A program made the position numbers and the translations under genes. This document shows positions 47,929 to 54,579 of a DNA stretch of 64,000 nt, piece by piece. The notes under the pieces are model-generated. The model was given only the letters and a program-made list of their open reading frames with translations. It ran no database searches and was not told the DNA's origin. The DNA comes from Ardenticatenaceae bacterium. Its GTDB lineage: Bacteria > Chloroflexota > Anaerolineae > Promineifilales > Promineifilaceae. Where the stretch lies: positions 258,867 through 322,866 of the forward strand of contig JACKBU010000003.1 in NCBI GenBank assembly GCA_020634395.1, read 5' to 3'. Positions within the stretch are counted from its first letter, which is position 1; every line of letters begins with the position of its first letter.

Positions 47929-48969
47929 ATGAGACTGGGGTTGATGTTGGGTTATGCGGGGCGGCGGATTGAGCTGCCGCTGGACTTGGTGCAGGAAGCA
48001 GACCGCCTGGGCGTATACGCGGTGTGGACGGCCGAGGCGTATGGTTCTGATGCGGTATCGCCGCTGGCGTGGCTGGGGGCACAAACGGAGCGCATTAAGC
48101 TGGGTACGGCGATTATGCAGATGCCGGGCCGCACCCCGGCCAACGCCGCGATGACGGCGATGACGCTGAATCAGTTGAGCCACGGCCGTTTCCTCATGGG
48201 CCTCGGTTTGTCCGGGCCGCAGGTGGTGGAAGGCTGGCATGGGGTAAGCTACAAACGGCCGTTAACCCGCAGCCGCGAATACGTCGAAATCGTGCGCCAG
48301 ATTTTCCGCCGCGAAGACCGACTAAGCTACGATGGTAAACTGTACCAGATCCCCTACCAGGGCGATGATGCCACCGGCCTGGGCAAACCGCTGAAAAGCA
48401 CGCTCGAAGCGCAGCCCGACATTCCCATCTACCTGGCAGCCATTGGCCCGCAAAATGTGGAACTGACGGCTGAAATCGCCGATGGGTGGCTGCCAATTTT
48501 CTTCTCGCCCGACAAGTATGACGCGATTTATAAGGAAAGCGTGGAAGCCGGTTTCGCCAAAGCAGGCGGCGGCAAAAGCCTGGCCGATTTTGACATCGCG
48601 CCCACCGTGTCGGTGGTGGTTAATGATAACCTGGACATTTGTTATAACATGTTACGGCCGTTTCTGGCCCTCTACATCGGCGGCATGGGGGCCAAGGGCA
48701 AGAATTTTTACAATGACCTGGCCGCCCGTTACGGCTACGAAGCCGCCGCCGCCGAAATCCAAGACCTCTATCTGGCCGGCGACAAAGGCGCGGCAATGGC
48801 CAAAGTCCCCGGCGAACTCATCGACGAGGTAGCCCTGGTTGGCCCGCGCGAGCGCATCAAGGAACGGCTGAGCCGCTGGATCAACAGCCCCGTCACCACA
48901 TTGAACATGACCGTCTTCGACGTAGATACGCTGCGGACGATGGTGGAACTGCTGGCCGAAGTGGCATAA
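47929..48969 (+). CDS. LLM-class flavin/F420-dependent oxidoreductase
   Basis: About 346 aa, luciferase-like monooxygenase fold. The N-terminus MRLGLMLGYAGRRIELPLDL, then AVWTAEAYGSDAVSPLAWLG and LGTAIMQMPGRTPANAAMTA, match the F420-dependent group (MER/N5,N10-methylene-tetrahydromethanopterin reductase-like). Later motifs are HGRFLMGLGLSGPQVVEGWH and IPIYLAAIGPQNVELTAEIA with DGWLPIFFSP. The cofactor may be F420 or FMN; I cannot decide. GGAGG sets the start at the ATG of MRLGLM. It is transcribed after the tRNA-Glu terminator, so a separate promoter is expected. Confidence 0.92.
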   Translation: MRLGLMLGYAGRRIELPLDLVQEADRLGVYAVWTAEAYGSDAVSPLAWLGAQTERIKLGTAIMQMPGRTPANAAMTAMTLNQLSHGRFLMGLGLSGPQVVEGWHGVSYKRPLTRSREYVEIVRQIFRREDRLSYDGKLYQIPYQGDDATGLGKPLKSTLEAQPDIPIYLAAIGPQNVELTAEIADGWLPIFFSPDKYDAIYKESVEAGFAKAGGGKSLADFDIAPTVSVVVNDNLDICYNMLRPFLALYIGGMGAKGKNFYNDLAARYGYEAAAAEIQDLYLAGDKGAAMAKVPGELIDEVALVGPRERIKERLSRWINSPVTTLNMTVFDVDTLRTMVELLAEVA

Positions 48970-48973
48970 AGAG

Positions 48974-49026
48974 GGAGATTGGAGACTGGAGATTTGGTAC
49001 GTGGTCAATCTCCACTCTCCAGTCTC
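48974..49026. repeat. Intergenic inverted repeat related to the one at 2947
   Basis: It begins with GGAGATTGGAGACT (48974-48987), identical to the left arm at 2947. GAGACTGGAG (48982-48991) pairs perfectly with CTCCAGTCTC (49017-49026). It lies between the LLM gene and the Nudix gene. No T-run follows. Confidence 0.8.
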
Positions 49027-49036
49027 AATAACAAGT

Positions 49037-49573
49037 ATGGAATCCTGGAAAACACTTTCTCGCAAGACTATTCTGAATCACAGCAAATACCTGACGGTTG
49101 AAGAGCACGTGGTGGAGCTGCCAGACGGCCGTATCATCCCCGATTGGCCGTGGGTGGTGACGCCTGACTTTATCAACGTGGTGGCAGTGACCGTTGAAGG
49201 GCAATTTCTCTTTTTCCGGCAAACCAAGTACAGTCTTGAAGGCGTCTCGGTGGCGGCGGTAGGCGGCTTTTTGGAACCGGACGAAGATCCGTTTGAGGGT
49301 GCGCAGCGTGAGCTTCTGGAGGAAACCGGCTATGCCGCACCGGATTGGACCTTCCTGGGCCGCTATTCTGTGGACGGCAACCGCGGGGCAGGCAATGCCC
49401 ATTTTTACCTGGCGCAAAACGCCCAGCGCGTAGCCGAAATCGACGCCGACGACCTGGAAGAGCAGGAACTGCTGCTTCTTTCGCGGGCGGAGGTGGAAGC
49501 GGCGCTGGACGCCGGGGAATTTAAGCTGCTGCCGTGGACGGCCGTTGTCGCCTTAGCATTGCGTCAGATCTAG
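49037..49573 (+). CDS. Nudix hydrolase, ADP-ribose pyrophosphatase-like
   Basis: About 178 aa. The Nudix box is intact: GGFLEPDEDPFEGAQRELLE followed by ETGY. The N-terminal HVVELPDGRIIPDWPWVV and the QFLFFRQTKYSLEGVSVA segment are close to ADP-ribose/NDP-sugar hydrolases. The substrate is not certain. The start MESWKTLSRK is chosen over an upstream ATG in the inverted repeat, though no clear Shine-Dalgarno precedes it. A hicB-like gene follows after a gap of 62 bp. Confidence 0.9.
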   Translation: MESWKTLSRKTILNHSKYLTVEEHVVELPDGRIIPDWPWVVTPDFINVVAVTVEGQFLFFRQTKYSLEGVSVAAVGGFLEPDEDPFEGAQRELLEETGYAAPDWTFLGRYSVDGNRGAGNAHFYLAQNAQRVAEIDADDLEEQELLLLSRAEVEAALDAGEFKLLPWTAVVALALRQI

Positions 49574-49635
49574 TCAAAATTGAGTTACGTGATGGTACAA
49601 TAACCTTCGATAAATTTTCCAAGGATGGCCCGACG

Positions 49636-49797
49636 ATGAGACAAGTCCTTATTTACCCTGGCGAAGATAATTTTTGGGTGGCAGAGTGTCCCAGTTTACC
49701 CCGCTGCATCAGCCAGGGCGAAAGACGAGAAGAAGTCATTGTCAACATTCGCGAGGCTATTGATCTGTACGTTGAATCCTTGACTGAAGTGGGATAG
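49636..49797 (+). CDS. Short HicB-type antitoxin-like protein
   Basis: A 53-aa protein, MRQVLIYPGEDNFWVAECPS onward, with the HicB/UPF0150 strand-strand-helix pattern: LPRCISQGERREEVIVNIRE and AIDLYVESL. Single-domain HicB antitoxins neutralise HicA RNases. The stop falls right after the core helix, so it is shorter than many relatives. AAGGA lies about 10 nt upstream. A frameshifted hicA lies immediately downstream, which suggests the module is dead or antitoxin-only. A frame extending further upstream overlaps the Nudix gene and adds no HicB sequence. Confidence 0.75.
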   Translation: MRQVLIYPGEDNFWVAECPSLPRCISQGERREEVIVNIREAIDLYVESLTEVG

Positions 49798-49844
49798 ATG
49801 TTCCTGTGGACAATTTCGCGGCGCTTCTGGTCGCTGTATGATTA

Positions 49845-50065
49845 ATGGGAACCTTACCCAAGATTTCAGGAGCAGCGTGTGTAAAAGCCCTTGAGAAAGC
49901 GGGCTTTTACTTTAAAAGGCAGCGAGGCAGCCATATGGTCCTGCGGCGCGAGGATCCATTTGCCCAAATTGGGTGCTCAACCATAAGCAGCTTGATCGCG
50001 GGACGCTAAGAGCGATTGTTCGGCAGGCAGACCTGAGTGTGGATGAGTTTTTAAGCCTTCTGTAG
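49845..50065 (+). pseudogene. hicA toxin pseudogene (frameshift)
   Basis: Reading from the ATG at 49845 gives ISGAACVKALEKAGFYFKRQ then RGSHMVLRREDPFAQ, the typical HicA double-stranded RNA-binding-like fold with the catalytic His. After about residue 43 the frame is lost. Shifted by one base it continues LNHKQLDRGTLRAIVRQADL then SVDEFLSLL and stop, the normal HicA C-terminus. The total span, 221 bp, is one short of a multiple of three, so a single missing base near 49968-49975 explains it. A 10-bp perfect inverted repeat (GTAAAAGCCC, 49881-49890, and GGGCTTTTAC, 49901-49910) lies within. Sequencing error is the alternative. Confidence 0.85.
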
Positions 50066-50075
50066 ATTATTTTCG

Positions 50076-51737
50076 ATGAGCAAACACAAGCCCTTTGAAT
50101 ACATTCCCGTTGTGGAAGTAGACGAATACGATGCCGAATGGCAGGCACGGCGCGAAGCGGTGGAGATTGAAGGCCGCGAAGAGATGTTGGTGGCCCTGAT
50201 TGAGGAACTGGTGGGCAAACGGCCGTCTACCCCCAAGTCCTACTCGCGCACCATGCTCAAATACGTCCACCAGGGGCTGCCCTGGCTGTCGAAAAGCCAG
50301 GTGCTGCAAGCCTACCAGGAATTGTGCGAGCAAGATTACCTGGAGTACGACCCGGAAGTGCGCGTGGCCTTACAAACCAAGCCGGTGCGCAGCCAGTCCG
50401 GCGTCACTGTGGTGACGGTGTTGACCAAGCCTTATCCCTGCCCCGGCCAATGCATCTTCTGCCCTACCGACGTGCGCATGCCAAAAAGCTACCTCCACGA
50501 CGAGCCGGGTGCGCAGCGTGCCGAACGCTACAAGTTCGACCCCTTCGACCAGACGGCCGGGCGCATTCGGGCGCTGGAGCAAATCGGCCATCCCGCCGAC
50601 AAAATTGAGCTGTTGATTTTGGGCGGCACCTGGTCCAGCTACCGCCGCGATTATCAGGAATGGTTCATCAAGCGCTGCTTCGACGCCATGAACGGCGTGG
50701 AGGCCGATACGCTGCTCGAGGCGCAGGCGATCAACGCCACGGCCGTGCGCCGCAACGTGGGGCTGGTGGTGGAGACACGCCAGGACCACATTGACGTAGA
50801 AGAACTGCGCTGGCTGCGCTATCTGGGCGTGACCAAAGTGCAGGTGGGCATTCAGAGTATGGATGAGCGCGTGCTGGCGCTGAATAACCGCGGCCACGAC
50901 ACGCAGGCCACCCGCGACGCGTTCCGCCTGCTGCGGCTGGCCGGTTTTAAGATTCACGGGCACTGGATGCCCAACCTGTTGGGCGCAACCCCAGAAAGCG
51001 ACGTGGCGGATTACGGCCGTCTCTGGAACGATCCAGCCCTCCATCCCGACGAACTCAAAATCTACCCCACCATGCTGCTGGAAAACGCGGAGTTGTACGA
51101 GTACTGGCAGCGCGGCGAGTACCAACCCTACACCGAAGAAGAAGTGGTTGACGTGCTGGTGCAGTGCAAGCTGCAAACGCCGCGCTATACGCGCCTGACG
51201 CGAATCATCCGCGACATACCCACCACCAACGTTGTCGAAGGTTTTAAAAAGGCCAATTTGCGCCAGTTGGCCCAAAACGAGATCAAGCGGCGGGGATTAC
51301 GCTGCCAGTGTATCCGCTGCCGCGAAGTACGCCGGGAACGCCTGACACCGGACGAACTGCACCTGACCGTGGAAACATATGAAACGGATGCCACGACCGA
51401 GCATTTTCTCAGTTTTGTGAGTGAAGATGACCGCATCGCCGGCTTTTTGCGGCTGTCGTTTCCGCGCCAGGATGTGCCGCATCCCCTGCCGGAGCTGGAA
51501 AACCACGCCATGATCCGGGAAGTGCACGTGTATGGTCCCGCCCTGCCCATCGGCGATGAAAACCAGGGCGAGGCGCAGCACATGGGCCTGGGCACGCTGC
51601 TGGTGGATAAGGCGAAAGAGATGGCGCGGGCGGCGGGATACGGCCGTTTAGCCGTCATTAGCGCCATCGGCACCCGGGAATACTATGCCCGGCACGGCTT
51701 TGAATTAGACGGATTATACATGCACGTTTCTCTCTAG
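50076..51737 (+). CDS. elp3: Elp3, tRNA U34 carboxymethyl-modifying radical SAM/GNAT enzyme
   Basis: A 553-aa Elp3 homologue. The radical SAM cluster motif is in KPYPCPGQCIFCPTDVRMP, with KSYLHDEPGAQRA as the next conserved segment. ELLILGGTWSSYRRDYQEWF, VQVGIQSMDERVL and KIHGHWMPNLLGATP follow. The C-terminal acetyltransferase (KAT) domain includes EVHVYG, QHMGLGTLLVDKAKEMARAA and ISAIGTREYYARHGFELDG. Elp3 installs carboxymethyl groups at wobble uridine using acetyl-CoA and SAM; a Dehalococcoides homologue has been structurally characterised. It starts 10 bp after the hicA remnant. No Elp1/2 or Elp4-6 genes are expected in bacteria. Confidence 0.96.
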   Translation: MSKHKPFEYIPVVEVDEYDAEWQARREAVEIEGREEMLVALIEELVGKRPSTPKSYSRTMLKYVHQGLPWLSKSQVLQAYQELCEQDYLEYDPEVRVALQTKPVRSQSGVTVVTVLTKPYPCPGQCIFCPTDVRMPKSYLHDEPGAQRAERYKFDPFDQTAGRIRALEQIGHPADKIELLILGGTWSSYRRDYQEWFIKRCFDAMNGVEADTLLEAQAINATAVRRNVGLVVETRQDHIDVEELRWLRYLGVTKVQVGIQSMDERVLALNNRGHDTQATRDAFRLLRLAGFKIHGHWMPNLLGATPESDVADYGRLWNDPALHPDELKIYPTMLLENAELYEYWQRGEYQPYTEEEVVDVLVQCKLQTPRYTRLTRIIRDIPTTNVVEGFKKANLRQLAQNEIKRRGLRCQCIRCREVRRERLTPDELHLTVETYETDATTEHFLSFVSEDDRIAGFLRLSFPRQDVPHPLPELENHAMIREVHVYGPALPIGDENQGEAQHMGLGTLLVDKAKEMARAAGYGRLAVISAIGTREYYARHGFELDGLYMHVSL

Positions 51738-51790
51738 TCCGTTTGGGAAGGTTACCCACAAGTAAATATTTCCCAGGAGGGAACAATGAT

Positions 51791-52177
51791 GTGTCACTAA
51801 TTTTAGTCGTTGAAGATGATGTTTTGCTGCAAGAAGTTCTGGCCGAACGTTTACGCCTGCGAGATTACGAGGTGCTTGTGTGTGGCGATGGCCAACATGC
51901 CATCGACACTGCGCTGGTTAATATGCCCGATGTCATCCTGATGGATATGCACCTGCCGGTTTTGTCGGGCTGGGAGGCTACGCAAAAGCTGAAGTCCCAC
52001 CCGGAAACAAAACGGATACCCGTGATCGCCCTGACCGCCCATTCCACATTCATGTTGGATGACCGCCAAAAGAGCCTGGATGCCGGCTGCGACGACCACG
52101 AACCTAAACCTGTAAATTTTGATCGGCTCATTCGGAAGATTGAGCAGTTTATTGCCAGCCAGAGTGCCGCAGAGTAA
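51791..52177 (+). CDS. Stand-alone response regulator receiver protein
   Basis: About 128 aa, a CheY-like receiver with no output domain. The acidic pocket (LVVEDD), the phospho-acceptor in PDVILMDMHLP, the switch Thr in VIALTAHS and the Lys in EPKPVNF are all present. The start is a GTG with AGGAGG about 10 nt before it; an upstream ATG at 51743 would add a non-homologous leader. It lies 53 bp after elp3. The partner kinase is unknown; the orphan PAS kinase at 28.6 kb is one possibility, without evidence. Confidence 0.92.
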   Translation: MSLILVVEDDVLLQEVLAERLRLRDYEVLVCGDGQHAIDTALVNMPDVILMDMHLPVLSGWEATQKLKSHPETKRIPVIALTAHSTFMLDDRQKSLDAGCDDHEPKPVNFDRLIRKIEQFIASQSAAE

Positions 52178-52288
52178 CATCATCGGTTCCCCATACCCAA
52201 AACATCCCCGCCGCATTGTTGATCATCCTCAGATTTTGCAAAACCTGACGAAGGACCGGCTCTATTCGGTTCAGTCAAGAAAAGGGAT

Positions 52289-53236
52289 TTACCACCAGGT
52301 TTTGTACGCCGTAACGGCCTCGCCGATGACATCTCCGCTGCTGCTGCGGGCCTGCACGCGCAGCGTCACCCGCTCGCCCGGCGGCACGCTGAGGGGCAGC
52401 GGAAAGGCGATCTGGCCTTTGTCGTCCGTGGGGCCTAGCGTGGCAGTCTGGGTTGTGGTGCCATAGGACAGCGTTAAATCCAACATCAGGTCCGTGACGG
52501 GATCACCCCCAGGCGTGAGGGTGGTGACGTATAGAATTTGCGTCTCGCCGCCATACAAGATAGGGGCTTTGACGTAGGCCTCCAGAAGAACGCTGCTTAC
52601 TCCGGCCGAAGACACAGGGCGCGCATCACGACTTTCCTGATAGGTGAAGCGCATTTCGCTATCAAAGTGAGCCTGCCCCAGGGGGCTAAGCTGCACCCGC
52701 AACTCGGTTGGGGCTTCGGGACGCCATTCGAGACGGCCGTTTTCAAAGTACTGCACACGCAAATCATCCACGTTCAACTGCTGAGAAATCGGCCGACCGA
52801 GGAACGTTTCGCCGTCATGGTCGTCATAAAAAGTTAAAAACTCATCCTGCACAGTGAAAGGTGTGCTGGCAAATGTGCGCACGGGTCCATCTGTTGGCAG
52901 TGGCGCCGCAACAGGCTCGATTAAGCCCTCCAACGCCCATTGTCCCAGCGGCGTAACGACGACCTGCCGGGCAGCAGCGTCGTACTCCAGGCGGACGTTT
53001 TGAAAATACTGCAAGGCGCGGCCTTTTTCTTCGGCTACAAACTGCTCAGAGATGGGGTCTCCTAAAACTCGCCGCCCGCCGTGTTCATTGTAAAAATCGA
53101 CAAACTCAGGAGCGATGGGGATACCGTTGCGCCCCACGGCCGTTGGCGGGGGGGCAGCCTCTGACCCACAGGCAGCCAATCCACCCATCAGGAAGACCAA
53201 CCACCAAAGCCACAAAATCTGCCGTGTTTTCGCCAT
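52289..53236 (-). CDS. Lipoprotein with two repeats and a beta-sandwich end
   Basis: A 315-aa exported lipoprotein: signal segment LWLWWLVFLMGGLAACG with lipobox LAAC (Cys near 23). Two internal repeats of about 80 residues are visible, each with FxxFYxxHxGxxxLGxPIS: EFVDFYNEHGGRRVLGDPIS and EFLTFYDDHDGETFLGRPIS, followed by QYFQNVRLEY and QYFENGRLEW. This resembles LGFP-like surface repeats. The C-terminal 90 residues look like an immunoglobulin-like beta-sandwich (YVTTLTPGGDPVTDLMLDLT). I do not know its function. It is convergent with the receiver gene. Confidence 0.82.
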   Translation of the reverse strand: MAKTRQILWLWWLVFLMGGLAACGSEAAPPPTAVGRNGIPIAPEFVDFYNEHGGRRVLGDPISEQFVAEEKGRALQYFQNVRLEYDAAARQVVVTPLGQWALEGLIEPVAAPLPTDGPVRTFASTPFTVQDEFLTFYDDHDGETFLGRPISQQLNVDDLRVQYFENGRLEWRPEAPTELRVQLSPLGQAHFDSEMRFTYQESRDARPVSSAGVSSVLLEAYVKAPILYGGETQILYVTTLTPGGDPVTDLMLDLTLSYGTTTQTATLGPTDDKGQIAFPLPLSVPPGERVTLRVQARSSSGDVIGEAVTAYKTWW

Positions 53237-53263
53237 ACGCCTACAATCTATCCCCGCTCATTT

Positions 53264-54187
53264 TCATTCATACGCCGACTTGTCTAGCATCTCATGTTCT
53301 TCACGCAGGCGCAAGTAACTTTCGTACCGTTCCGGCGCGATACGGCCGTCTTCCACTGCGGCGCGCACGGCGCAGTTCGGCTCGTGGCGATGGCTGCAAT
53401 CGCTAAACTGGCAGTTCTCTACCAGTGGCGCAATCTCCCGGAAATAAGCATCCAGTTCCCACGGCTCCAGGTCATACAACGCCAGGGCGCGAATGCCCGG
53501 CGTATCGGCCACGTAACCGCCCTCGGCCAGAGGAAACAACTCGGCATTGCGCGTGGTGTGCATGCCTTTGCCGGTAGCCTGGCTCACTTCGCGGACTTTT
53601 AGACCTAGCCCTGGTTCAACAGCGTTCAATAGGCTGGATTTGCCCACGCCCGAAGAGCCGGCCAGCACCGAAATTTTGTCCTTGAGGCAGGCGCGCAGTT
53701 CGGCCACGCCTTCGCCGGTCACCGCGCTGGTGTAGATAACCTGGTAGCCGATTTCTTCGTAGATGTGGAATTGGCGCTGGGCGGCTTCCCGCCCGGTGAG
53801 ATCGATCTTATTGACGCAGATAACGGCCGTCAGCTCGTTTACCTCGGCCACCACCAGAAACCGATCCAGTTTGCGCAAGTTGGTAGCCGGATTGCGCGTG
53901 GCAAAAACCAACACCAGTTGGTCCGGATTTGCCACCAAAACCTGCTCCTGATCCGAAGCGAGACGGCGGTTTTCGGCAGACGGCCGTGCGCGAGAAAGAA
54001 CAGAATGGCGCTCGGCCACCGCTTCAATTGTCCCCGTTCCATCACGGTTTAAGGAGAGCGAAACGTGATCCCCAACAGCGGCCAGCGAAGAACTTTGCCA
54101 CTCTTGCTTAAGGCGGCCCGCCAGCTGGGCTACAATCGGCCCTTGCTCGGTTTGAACCGTAAAAAACCCACTAACCGCCTTCGTCAC
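53264..54187 (-). CDS. rsgA: Ribosome small subunit-dependent GTPase A
   Basis: A 307-aa RsgA (YjeQ/EngC), a circularly permuted GTPase that helps late 30S assembly. The order of G motifs is G4 CVNKIDL, G5 TSAVTGEG, G1 GSSGVGKSSLLN, then G3 DTPGI, diagnostic of the permutation. An N-terminal OB fold precedes. The C-terminal zinc site is CQFSDCSHRHEPNCAVRAA. Length is normal. It is divergent from hppA, with about 390 bp between the two starts. Confidence 0.97.
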   Translation of the reverse strand: MTKAVSGFFTVQTEQGPIVAQLAGRLKQEWQSSSLAAVGDHVSLSLNRDGTGTIEAVAERHSVLSRARPSAENRRLASDQEQVLVANPDQLVLVFATRNPATNLRKLDRFLVVAEVNELTAVICVNKIDLTGREAAQRQFHIYEEIGYQVIYTSAVTGEGVAELRACLKDKISVLAGSSGVGKSSLLNAVEPGLGLKVREVSQATGKGMHTTRNAELFPLAEGGYVADTPGIRALALYDLEPWELDAYFREIAPLVENCQFSDCSHRHEPNCAVRAAVEDGRIAPERYESYLRLREEHEMLDKSAYE

Positions 54188-54579
54188 TAACCCGGATAAA
54201 TTTTCTTGGTTCAGAAGCGTTATTCTCCCTGTCTGATCTGCCCTTGCATTATAACAAAAAGCAGAACCGCGTGGATGAGCGGAACGGCCGTGTCCCTCCG
54301 TCCATCTCCTCTCCCCTGCGCGTAAATCCTTAAACGAGTAGTTTTGGGCTCTAGATCGGTCAAAACGTCTAAATTAGGTGTCAAATAATCTGTCTATAGT
54401 ATACTAAAATCGATTTGTGACAGACTGCGAGTTTATCTGTGACTTTTATCATTTTTTTGAATCGCGCGTTATGAGACAATGCCCGCGATTTGGCGATTTA
54501 CAACACCTTCACACATACAAACATGTGGGGGCACACTGGACTCTGCAAATCGCTGCAGTCCATCCTTAGGAGGTTATAT
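54188..54579. other. Divergent control region between rsgA and hppA
   Basis: No gene is supported. It holds one ACGGCCGT (54284-54291), an AT-rich stretch with TATACT at 54400-54405 (a -10 candidate toward hppA, without a good -35), and a small hairpin TGGACT (54537-54542)/AGTCCA (54557-54562) just before the hppA Shine-Dalgarno TTAGGAGG. An in-frame ATG at 54490 would lengthen HppA by 30 residues but has no ribosome-binding site. Confidence 0.6.
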
